The notes under the pieces are model-generated. The model ran no database searches, was not told where the DNA came from, and saw only the letters and a list, made by a program, of their open reading frames with translations. DNA of 6,171 nucleotides from an uncultured Clostridium sp. (lineage in GTDB: Bacteria > Bacillota > Clostridia > Lachnospirales > Lachnospiraceae): contig CAJJLI010000147.1 in NCBI GenBank assembly GCA_905192625.1, forward strand, positions 1 through 6,171. Reading direction: 5' to 3'. Shown piece after piece: positions 1-4,881 of this stretch. Within the stretch, counting starts at the first letter, position 1; each line of letters begins with the position of its first letter. The translations under genes and the position numbers were made by a program.

Positions 1-54
1 GAGAAAGCCAACAAATGGATGGAAGAACACATGTTCCCCTTCTATCCTCTTGGC
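1..54. other. Unidentified sequence beyond the dapL break
   Basis: This stretch replaces the expected continuation of dapL, which would read Ile-Phe-Val-Ser-Asp-Gly after the Asp-Glu ending at base 54. On the plus strand, frame 1 is open from base 1 and begins EKANKWMEEHMFPFYPLG, which has a protein-like composition. The frame then runs into antisense dapL and stops at 88-90. Two minus-strand frames are also open here, so the coding strand is uncertain. I do not recognise the sequence, and I see no obvious insertion-sequence terminal repeat. It could be the end of an unrelated gene, the edge of an insertion, or an assembly chimera. Confidence 0.3.
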
Positions 55-356
55 TCATCAATTGCAATGTCTACGCCTCTTGTTTTATAATCATTCTTAG
101 CAATAGCAGAACGTAAAAATTCATAACCCAAATCTGGTGCATAACCTTTAAACGTCTCTTTTTCAGACATTTCATCGGTTGCAGCATGAAGTGCATCAAT
201 CACTGCTGGTGCCAATGGTAATGTTACATCACCAATGCCAAGACGTATAATTTTCTTTTCTGGGTACGTATTACTGTATTCTTTCACTTTCTTAGCAATG
301 GTTGAAAATAGATAGCTTCCGGGTAGTTTTAAATAATTCTCATTAATTTTATACAT
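42..356 (-). CDS. dapL: LL-diaminopimelate aminotransferase, N-terminal fragment (3' part missing)
   Basis: DapL is a cytoplasmic PLP-dependent aminotransferase that converts tetrahydrodipicolinate to LL-diaminopimelate with glutamate as amino donor, in lysine and peptidoglycan precursor synthesis. The fragment carries the family's conserved N-terminus: INENYLKLPGSYLF (residues 4-17), IIRLGIGDVTLPLAP (36-50) and FKGYAPDLGYEFLR (69-82). The family is about 400 residues long. Here the similarity ends at Asp100-Glu101, followed by Pro-Arg-Gly and a TAG stop at 44-42, so the PLP-binding lysine and the rest of the fold are absent. The ATG at 356 matches the family start, but its Shine-Dalgarno is weak (only GGAAA about 9 bases upstream). 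It lies 247 bases downstream of dapF, whose product acts on the DapL product. As it stands the fragment cannot be functional. The break may be a real rearrangement or an assembly join. Confidence 0.85.
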   Translation of the reverse strand: MYKINENYLKLPGSYLFSTIAKKVKEYSNTYPEKKIIRLGIGDVTLPLAPAVIDALHAATDEMSEKETFKGYAPDLGYEFLRSAIAKNDYKTRGVDIAIDEPRG

Positions 357-603
357 AATTTACATTTCCATATCAAAAATCATTACATGATATTGCCATT
401 TCTAAATGAAAGAACGATTCTTTGGCACCCTTTCTACAATATTGTCCTTCCACTTTTCATTCCGAAAACATTTCGTTTTGGATTTAGTATTTTTGCAGTT
501 TTTGTTTCATATTGATCCATTCCAATAACACGAGATACAATATGCCACGATCTCGACTAGTTTCATACCTATATCGATGTATTTCATTCTATACCTATAA
601 GGT
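357..603 (-). other. dapF-dapL intergenic region, no clear gene
   Basis: This gap contains no convincing gene or strong promoter. The minus strand between 456 and 376 is open for 27 codons (including KGAKESFFHLEMAISC) and bounded by stops, but it has no ribosome site or good start. A 6-bp inverted repeat (CGAGAT 531-536, ATCTCG 550-555) has no T-run and is not a terminator. The 9-mer ATACCTATA occurs twice (565-573 and 591-599). The gap is long for two genes of one pathway, so dapL may have its own promoter here that I cannot place. Confidence 0.4.
565..599. repeat. Short direct repeat ATACCTATA downstream of dapF
   Basis: ATACCTATA occurs at 565-573 and again at 591-599, 26 bases apart. A TTTCAT also sits near each copy (561-566 and 582-587). 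The pair begins just past the dapF stop codon. No function is evident. Confidence 0.4.
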
Positions 604-1443
604 TTAAGAATGAATATCATAATCTCCTTCAAAAACTGTCACTGCTGGACCCGTCATAAACAAACGATTAAGTTCTCTATCGTATCTGATTTTTAAATCG
701 CCACCAAGCATATGAACTGTTACTTCGTCTTCTGTTAATCCATTTAAAATACAAGCATAAGCACTTGCATTTGCCCCTGTTCCACAGGCATAAGTTTCTC
801 CAGAGCCACGTTCCCATACTCTCATATTAATCTGTTTTCTATCAATAATTTGAACAAACTCAGTATTTACTCGGTTTGGGAAAACTTCATGATGTTCAAA
901 TTTCGGGCCTAACTTTTCTATATCAATACAAGTAGTATCCGTAACAAATACAACTGCATGGGGATTTCCCATACTAACGCAAGTTATTTTATATTCCTGC
1001 CCTTCCACTTGAATTGGATATTGTATTATGTTATTACCAGGCAAATTTACTGGAATGTTCTCTGGCTCTAAAATAGGACTCCCCATATCCACCGTAACTT
1101 CAACTACTTTATCATCTATTACCCTTAAGTCTAAATATTTCATACCTGCAAGAGTTTCAATACTTAGTTTTGTTTTCTCTGTCATCTTGTGGTCGTATAC
1201 ATACTTACCAACACATCGTATTGCATTTCCGCACATTTCACTTTGTGAACCATCTGCATTATACATATGCATTGTAAAATCACCTTTCGTTGAAGGTTTA
1301 ATTAACACCAATCCATCCGAGCCTATTCCGAAATGACGATTGCTCACCTTGATTGCTAAATCTTTTTCATCTTTAATCTCTTCTGTAAAGCAATTGACAT
1401 AAACATAGTCATTGCCACAACCTTGCATTTTAGAAAATCTCAT
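604..1443 (-). CDS. dapF: Diaminopimelate epimerase
   Basis: DapF is a cytoplasmic, PLP-independent epimerase that converts LL-diaminopimelate to meso-diaminopimelate, the direct precursor of lysine and of the peptidoglycan cross-linking residue. At 279 residues it is of normal family length. The N-terminus FSKMQGCGNDYVYV matches the family's F-x-K-x-x-G-x-G-N-D pattern. The two catalytic cysteines are both present: Cys71 in MCGNAIRC and Cys220 in ACGTGA. Also visible are FGIGSDGLV (38-46), NADGS (62-66), MGNPHAVVF (158-166) and ERGSGET (211-217). The ATG at 1443 follows AAAGGAG (1458-1452) with 8-base spacing. The gene lies 143 bases after the ANTAR regulator on the same strand, so it is either read through from glnA or driven by its own AT-rich promoter (see 1466-1494). 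The dapL fragment downstream encodes the preceding enzyme of the same route. Confidence 0.97.
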   Translation of the reverse strand: MRFSKMQGCGNDYVYVNCFTEEIKDEKDLAIKVSNRHFGIGSDGLVLIKPSTKGDFTMHMYNADGSQSEMCGNAIRCVGKYVYDHKMTEKTKLSIETLAGMKYLDLRVIDDKVVEVTVDMGSPILEPENIPVNLPGNNIIQYPIQVEGQEYKITCVSMGNPHAVVFVTDTTCIDIEKLGPKFEHHEVFPNRVNTEFVQIIDRKQINMRVWERGSGETYACGTGANASAYACILNGLTEDEVTVHMLGGDLKIRYDRELNRLFMTGPAVTVFEGDYDIHS

Positions 1444-1465
1444 GTAAGGTTCTCCTTTCAGCTTA

Positions 1466-1494
1466 AATATATATTTTTATTATTTTATTTTCAA
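1466..1494 (-). promoter_or_regulatory. Candidate sigma-A promoter for dapF
   Basis: On the minus strand, TTGAAA (1494-1489) is followed by a 17-base spacer and TATATT (1471-1466), each one base from consensus. The predicted start, near 1459, falls just before the AAAGGAG ribosome site, which would leave a leader of only about 16 bases. The surrounding DNA is almost pure A/T, so a chance match is quite possible. Confidence 0.4.
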
Positions 1495-1531
1495 AAAACC
1501 TTAAAATAATGGAATAAACGCGATGATTTGC

Positions 1532-1584
1532 AGCTAATGTGCATATCCTATCTATTACACATCACTCTAACGTCTAGCTAATGT
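1532..1584. repeat. Direct repeat AGCTAATGT between the ANTAR gene and dapF
   Basis: AGCTAATGT occurs at 1532-1540 and 1576-1584, 44 bases apart, immediately after the stop of the ANTAR regulator (reading the minus strand). It could be a paired binding site upstream of dapF or chance in AT-rich DNA. No T-run follows, so it is not a terminator. Confidence 0.35.
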
Positions 1585-1586
1585 AT

Positions 1587-2129
1587 TTATAACATTCTTA
1601 CAATCATTTCTGCCATTTCGATCAAATTTGTTCCACTATCCATACTAGATTGTTGTATATATCGATGTGCCTCTTCCTCAGACATATTATTACGTTCCAT
1701 AAGTACCAGTTTTGCTTTCATAATGGTTTCTTTTTCTTGTTCGGATCGTTGCTTTGGTCTGATTTTCTCTTTTTTCTTTCTACGCATGTAATTATAAGTC
1801 ATAAGTTGCAAGGTACTTAACAAATCCTTCGCCTTAATAGGCATGCTTAAACTTACAATATTACCTTCTGAGCATTCCGATAATTTTGCTGGTGAAGCAA
1901 TTAAGAGCATTTCAAATCCCTTGGGCAAGTATCCGTTCATCTCCCGATATAACATATCAGGTAAACGATAGCCAGAGATCACTATACCCCCATCTAACTC
2001 ATTTGCAATACCGATTGCTTGCGCTCCAGTGGTACAGACTGCATTGACATCATAGCTATTACGTTGCAGTAGATTCCTTATGTTATTCGCATCTTCCATC
2101 TTTGGAAAAACAATGATAATACTCAACAC
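1587..2129 (-). CDS. ANTAR-domain RNA-binding regulator with degenerate receiver (NitR-like putative antiterminator)
   Basis: The 180-residue protein has an N-terminal receiver-like domain (about 1-112), a basic linker (MRRKKKEKIRPK, 115-126) and a C-terminal ANTAR domain (about 127-180: MKAKLVLMERNNMSEEEAHRYIQ, then SMDSGTNLIEMAEMIV). ANTAR proteins bind hairpins in nascent mRNA and prevent termination at an overlapping terminator. The receiver lacks every catalytic residue: strand 1 reads IIIVFPK where an acidic pair is expected, the phosphoacceptor Asp is Gly53 (VISGYRLP), the Thr/Ser after strand 4 is Ala78, and the switch Lys is Met96 (SMP). Phosphorylation control is therefore unlikely, and the domain may bind a ligand or protein instead. 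The start is GTG at 2129. The upstream ATG at 2131 is out of frame and stops after two codons. The gene is 50 bases downstream of glnA and probably cotranscribed. From established knowledge, clostridial NitR is an ANTAR protein encoded next to glnA and involved in its nitrogen control. Confidence 0.9.
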   Translation of the reverse strand: MLSIIIVFPKMEDANNIRNLLQRNSYDVNAVCTTGAQAIGIANELDGGIVISGYRLPDMLYREMNGYLPKGFEMLLIASPAKLSECSEGNIVSLSMPIKAKDLLSTLQLMTYNYMRRKKKEKIRPKQRSEQEKETIMKAKLVLMERNNMSEEEAHRYIQQSSMDSGTNLIEMAEMIVRML

Positions 2130-2133
2130 ATCT

Positions 2134-2143
2134 GATCACCTCC
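2134..2143 (-). promoter_or_regulatory. Extended ribosome binding site fixing the GTG start of the ANTAR gene
   Basis: GGAGGTGATC on the minus strand (2143-2134) is complementary over ten bases to the usual 3' end of 16S rRNA (GATCACCTCC). It places the GTG at 2129 nine bases after the GGAGG core. This supports the GTG start over the out-of-frame ATG at 2131 and predicts efficient translation despite the weaker start codon. Confidence 0.75.
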
Positions 2144-2179
2144 ATCGCATTTGTCGTATTCATATGATACATGAAATAA

Positions 2180-3514
2180 CTAAATACGATTCAAGTAACG
2201 ATCAATTTCCCAATCTGTTACTTGCGCACAGTATTGGTTCCATTCATCTCTTTTGGAGGCAACATAAGCTTTTGATATATGCTCTCCTATCACTCCCTTG
2301 ATGTATTCATCTTGTTCAAATGCATCAAGAGCAGCGTTTAAGGAACTTGGAAGTCTTCTTATTCCCAATTCCCTTTTTTCATCTTCTGTCATTGTAAATA
2401 TATTATGATTCACACTTTCTGGCGGAGTTAATTTATTTTTGATTCCATCAAGTCCTGCTGCCAAACATATCGCTAGTGCTAAATAAGGATTGGCAGATGG
2501 ATCTGGACAACGAAGTTCCACCCTCATTCCTTCACCACTAACTGCTGGAATTCGAATCAATGGACTTCGATTTCTCGCAGACCAAGCGACATGAACAGGA
2601 GCTTCATATCCTGGAACCAATCGTTTATAAGAATTAACAAGCGGATTTGTTATCGCAACCATTCCGTCGATGTGCTTCATTAAACCTGCAATAAAATGAT
2701 ATGCTTCTTGACTAAGTCCAAGAGCATCGTTATCATCGCTAAATATATTTTTCCCATCCTTCTCAAGAGACATATTAATATGCATACCAGAACCATTCAC
2801 TCCTGACTTAGGTTTCGGCATAAACGTAGCATGCATACCATGTCTTCTAGCTATGGTACGAACCGCCATTTTAAACGTCATAATATTATCTGCAGTTTTT
2901 AACCCATCCGCATATTTAAAATCAATCTCATGTTGTGCCGGAGCTGCTTCATGATGAGAAGCTTCCACTTCAAAACCCATTTCTTCTAACATTAGTACCA
3001 TTTCACGACGTGCATTCTCACCATTATCCACAGGTCCTATATCAAAATAGCCACCTTTTTCATCGGTATAGGTGCTAACATTTCCGTCTTCCGACATGTT
3101 AAATAAGAAAAATTCACATTCAGGACCGACATGGAATGTGTAGCCTAATTCTTTTGCTTCTTCTGTTACTCTTTTTAATATATATCTTGGATCACCTTCA
3201 AATGGAGTACCATCTGGTCGATAAATATCACATATAAATCGTGCAACCTTACCTTGTTGTGGTCTCCAAGGGAAAATCTCAAATGTATCAAGATCTGGGT
3301 ATAAATACATATCAGATTCTTCAATCTTAGCAAAGCCACCTACAGAAGAGCCATCAAACATACACTTATTATCCAGCACCTTGTTTAATTGGCTTGTCGT
3401 TACTGCAACGTTTTTTAATGTACCAAATATGTCTGTGAATTGAAGTCTAATAAACTCTACATCTTCCTCTTCTACTAAGCGAAGAATATCTTGTTTTGTA
3501 TACTTGCTCATCAT
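2180..3514 (-). CDS. glnA: Glutamine synthetase, type I (GSI-alpha)
   Basis: Catalyses ATP-dependent condensation of glutamate and ammonia to glutamine in the cytosol, as a dodecamer in this family. Its 444 residues match the short GSI-alpha form of Gram-positives. Visible signatures are [10 protein letters not shown] (26-35), MFDGSS (52-57), GPECEFF (130-136), [14 protein letters not shown] (185-198), GVNGSGMH (238-245), the ATP/flap region [13 protein letters not shown] (294-306), [13 protein letters not shown] (311-323) and [16 protein letters not shown] (331-346). The GSI-beta adenylylation tyrosine is absent (GIRRLPSSL instead of a tyrosine before LP). Lys63 stands where Bacillus subtilis has the feedback-inhibition residue Arg62 (context [10 protein letters not shown]). 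Two adjacent ATGs (3514 and 3511) follow AAGGAG (3525-3520). The second has the better 8-base spacing and aligns with the B. subtilis start, so the protein may have 443 residues. The gene heads a probable glnA-ANTAR operon. Confidence 0.97.
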   Translation of the reverse strand: MMSKYTKQDILRLVEEEDVEFIRLQFTDIFGTLKNVAVTTSQLNKVLDNKCMFDGSSVGGFAKIEESDMYLYPDLDTFEIFPWRPQQGKVARFICDIYRPDGTPFEGDPRYILKRVTEEAKELGYTFHVGPECEFFLFNMSEDGNVSTYTDEKGGYFDIGPVDNGENARREMVLMLEEMGFEVEASHHEAAPAQHEIDFKYADGLKTADNIMTFKMAVRTIARRHGMHATFMPKPKSGVNGSGMHINMSLEKDGKNIFSDDNDALGLSQEAYHFIAGLMKHIDGMVAITNPLVNSYKRLVPGYEAPVHVAWSARNRSPLIRIPAVSGEGMRVELRCPDPSANPYLALAICLAAGLDGIKNKLTPPESVNHNIFTMTEDEKRELGIRRLPSSLNAALDAFEQDEYIKGVIGEHISKAYVASKRDEWNQYCAQVTDWEIDRYLNRI

Positions 3515-3547
3515 AATCTCTCCTTAACAATGATACTGGGTAAAACA

Positions 3548-3581
3548 CGGGGTTCTTTATTTACTTAATACAAAAGCCCCG
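3548..3581. promoter_or_regulatory. GC-armed dyad over the glnA -10 region, possible operator or hairpin
   Basis: On the minus strand, CGGGG (3581-3577) and CCCCG (3552-3548) form perfect arms, with partial further symmetry inside (CTTT against AAAG, offset by two bases). The 34-bp dyad is centred just past the -10 hexamer at 3570-3565 and reaches past the likely start point. It is the only GC-rich patch in the gap. It could bind a repressor, or form an RNA hairpin when transcription comes from the upstream promoter. The following GTGTTTTA is a poor T-run, so a terminator is less likely. Confidence 0.45.
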
Positions 3582-3593
3582 AAGTATTGTCAA
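3565..3593 (-). promoter_or_regulatory. glnA-proximal sigma-A promoter
   Basis: TTGACA (3593-3588) matches the -35 consensus perfectly. It is followed by a 17-base spacer and TATTAA (3570-3565, 4 of 6). The predicted start is near 3558, giving a leader of about 43 bases that carries the AAGGAG ribosome site for glnA. Confidence 0.65.
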
Positions 3594-3611
3594 CTCGAAG
3601 CTTTCATTAAC

Positions 3612-3642
3612 TTATAGTATGTAGAAAAACAACTTACTATAA
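3612..3642. repeat. Inverted repeat TTATAGTA/TACTATAA in the glnA leader
   Basis: Perfect 8-bp arms at 3612-3619 and 3635-3642 enclose a 15-base loop, with a few more possible pairs inside (G3621-C3633, T3622-A3632). On the minus strand it begins at the end of the terminator T-run. A second TTATAG on the minus strand (3687-3682, at the base of the terminator stem) could also pair with the same CTATAA, so alternative RNA folds are possible. Confidence 0.5.
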
Positions 3643-3683
3643 ATAAAAAAAGACAAAGGCATCCTACTAAGACACCTTTGCCT
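3641..3683 (-). terminator. Intrinsic terminator upstream of glnA
   Basis: On the minus strand, AGGCAAAGG (3683-3675) pairs with CCTTTGTCT (3659-3651), with one G-T wobble. The stem extends inward through TGTCT against GGATG (with wobbles) to a 5-base loop, about 14 pairs in all. A run of seven T (3651-3645) and then ATTT follows directly. It may end the PHP transcript, which stops translation 200 bases upstream, or act as an attenuator for transcripts from the promoter at 3722-3694, whose start lies only a few bases before the stem. Confidence 0.85.
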
Positions 3684-3693
3684 ATAATTTAAA

Positions 3694-3722
3694 ATGATAA
3701 CAACCTATGTTTCGTTTGTCAA
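3694..3722 (-). promoter_or_regulatory. Near-consensus promoter directly before the glnA leader terminator
   Basis: TTGACA (3722-3717), a 17-base spacer and TATCAT (3699-3694) match the sigma-A consensus at 11 of 12 positions. The predicted start, near 3687, is about four bases from the terminator stem at 3683. Transcripts would either end at about 45 bases or read on to glnA with a leader of about 170 bases. Confidence 0.7.
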
Positions 3723-3885
3723 CTTTTTTCTATACTGTAAAAATATGTTTTTAAGTTCCATTATTATCTTCCGTAGAGTATCTATTTATATCAAGATCCC
3801 ATCCTATAGAATAGCCTATCTGAAAATATAAATGCTACTGAAATAATGCTTCCTCTACTAGCTTTATCGATAAAATCAGCATTCT

Positions 3886-4617
3886 TTACGCGCTTCTTGC
3901 TTCTTTTTTCTTCTTTAGATAATAATATAACGTGTCAACGGATTGATTCACTACAAGTCTTTTTGGATAATTTGTTTGCTCAATAAGTTCTTTTACCAAC
4001 TTATGATTACCTATATCCGATGCAATGTGTGCATCACTACCCATAATTACTGGAACTTCGTACTTCTTACAAAGTAATAATAATTCAAGATCATTCTCCT
4101 TTGCATTTGGTCGAAAACTACCAGGTGCTAAGGAACTGTTGTTTAACTCTAATAACACATCGTATTCTTTTGCAGCTTTTACGATGCGTTCATAATCAAG
4201 AGGAAAACGTCCATCATCTGGATGGCCAATGATATTTACATATGGATTTTTCATTGTGTTTATAATTGCATTTGTATTCTCTTCTTTTGTGCCACACTTA
4301 AAACATGGAGGATGAATACTTGCCACACATAGGTCTAACTTCTTTAAGACACTTTCCTCTAAATCCACATTTCCTTCATAATCTAATATATTTAATTCGC
4401 TACCAAATAGTAACTTAACTCCAAACATTTCTCTCGGAATTACATGTAAATTTTGAAAATAATATAATTGACAAGTACCTGGCATATTAGGGGCATGCTC
4501 TGTTATACCAAGCAGTTCTAATCCTTTATCTGCCGCAGCTCTTGCCATCTCATATATAGTATTATAGGCATGTCCACTTGCTATTGTATGTGTGTGGACA
4601 TCTAATATATCTCTCAT
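3886..4617 (-). CDS. PHP-superfamily metal-dependent hydrolase/phosphatase, YcdX type
   Basis: The 243-residue protein fits the YcdX-like branch of the PHP family, a distorted TIM barrel with a trinuclear metal centre, known or predicted to act as a phosphoesterase; the substrate is not known. All nine expected metal ligands are visible in order: His8 and His10 (DVHTHT), His16, His41 (GITEHAP), Glu74 (GSELN), His102 (SIHPP), His132 (IIGHPDD), and Asp195 and His197 (GSDAH). LELNNSS (156-162) is also typical. The length matches the family. No signal peptide or membrane segment is seen, so it is cytoplasmic. The ATG at 4617 follows AAAGG with 8-base spacing. It is transcribed divergently from the sigma-factor gene and is separated from glnA by 371 bases with its own promoters, so it is probably a separate transcription unit. 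No functional link to either neighbour is evident. Confidence 0.92.
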   Translation of the reverse strand: MRDILDVHTHTIASGHAYNTIYEMARAAADKGLELLGITEHAPNMPGTCQLYYFQNLHVIPREMFGVKLLFGSELNILDYEGNVDLEESVLKKLDLCVASIHPPCFKCGTKEENTNAIINTMKNPYVNIIGHPDDGRFPLDYERIVKAAKEYDVLLELNNSSLAPGSFRPNAKENDLELLLLCKKYEVPVIMGSDAHIASDIGNHKLVKELIEQTNYPKRLVVNQSVDTLYYYLKKKKEARSA

Positions 4618-4658
4618 GGCTTTAACCTTTCTTTCGTCGTTATTCGCTACGTACCTAC

Positions 4659-4685
4659 ATTATCAGTATTTCAATTATTTTGCAA
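4659..4685 (-). promoter_or_regulatory. Weak candidate promoter for the PHP gene
   Basis: On the minus strand, TTGCAA (4685-4680) is followed 15 bases later by GATAAT (4664-4659). The spacing is short for a sigma-A promoter, but the -10 is good, and the predicted start near 4652 would leave a 35-base leader. No better match was found in this stretch. Confidence 0.3.
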
Positions 4686-4746
4686 GTAAAAGCTTTAAGA
4701 AATATATGTAAAGCCTATGCTTTTCACTCAATCATGTTAAAATAGA

Positions 4747-4775
4747 TTGATAAGAAAAATAGATATACATATAGT
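4747..4775 (+). promoter_or_regulatory. Sigma-A promoter for the ECF sigma/anti-sigma unit
   Basis: TTGATA (4747-4752), a 17-base spacer and TATAGT (4770-4775) each differ from consensus by one base. The predicted start is near 4782, giving a leader of about 100 bases. An 8-bp dyad lies exactly over that start (4780-4803). Confidence 0.6.
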
Positions 4776-4779
4776 TCCG

Positions 4780-4803
4780 TTGATCTTATTATTTAAAGAT
4801 CAA
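4780..4803. repeat. Dyad TTGATCTT/AAGATCAA at the predicted sigma-gene transcript start
   Basis: Perfect 8-bp arms (4780-4787 and 4796-4803) surround an 8-base A/T loop. The position at +1 of the candidate sigma-A promoter suits a repressor operator or a 5'-end stabilising hairpin. No T-run follows, so it is not a terminator. Confidence 0.5.
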
Positions 4804-4831
4804 AACCGTAAAAATATTAATTTAAAGTATT

Positions 4832-4858
4832 TGAAACTTTATTCTCTTTTATAAGGTA
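4832..4858 (+). promoter_or_regulatory. Candidate ECF-type autoregulatory promoter
   Basis: TGAAAC (4832-4837, followed by TTT) resembles the -35 of Bacillus ECF promoters, which have TGAAAC about 16 bases before CGTA. Here GGTA (4855-4858) follows after 17 bases. The start would lie just upstream of the AAAGGAGG ribosome site. ECF sigma factors commonly transcribe their own genes, so the position makes sense, but the -10 is off by one base and the motif is short. Confidence 0.35.
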
Positions 4859-4881
4859 TTGATAGGTGAAAGGAGGGAGCC

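Larger units (their letters stand above)
3515..3885 (-). other. 371-base regulatory gap between the PHP gene and glnA
   Basis: Reading the minus strand from the PHP stop there are, in order: a short AT-rich tail with a 12-bp palindrome TTTATCGATAAA (3863-3874) flanked by AGCATT/AATGCT arms (3878-3883, 3845-3850); a strong promoter (3722-3694); an intrinsic terminator (3683-3641); an 8-bp inverted repeat (3642-3612); a second promoter (3593-3565) overlapped by a GC-armed dyad (3581-3548); and the glnA ribosome site. The 3723-3844 part holds no recognisable feature. A 45-codon plus-strand frame (3694-3831) lacks a ribosome site and is not called. Confidence 0.7.

Noticed and set aside
1..60. 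Insertion-sequence end within dapL
   Set aside because: No terminal inverted repeat or target duplication can be recognised in the few bases available, so a mobile element is not called.
531..555. CGAGAT/ATCTCG hairpin after dapF as a terminator
   Set aside because: It has only six pairs, a 13-base loop and no T-run on either strand.
1028..1336. Plus-strand open frame opposite dapF
   Set aside because: It is an antisense shadow of dapF, which has full family motifs; the frame has no recognisable domain.
2080..2301. Plus-strand frame across the glnA-ANTAR junction
   Set aside because: It spans the ends of two real minus-strand genes and has no supporting features.
3515..3725. Canonical ANTAR target (two hairpins with A-x-x-G-x-x hexaloops) in the glnA leader
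   Set aside because: I looked for it but found only the terminator hairpin, whose apical loop (TAGTA or TTAGTA) lacks the A at loop position 1, and no room for an upstream partner after the promoter. The ANTAR-leader link stays a hypothesis.
3515..3725. GlnR or TnrA box upstream of glnA
   Set aside because: No TGTNA-N7-TNACA match. TGTCA and TGTTA fragments occur without the second half.
3694..3831. 45-codon plus-strand open frame, hydrophobic, in the PHP-glnA gap
   Set aside because: It has no ribosome site upstream of its ATG, an AT-driven composition, and it overlaps the minus-strand promoter.
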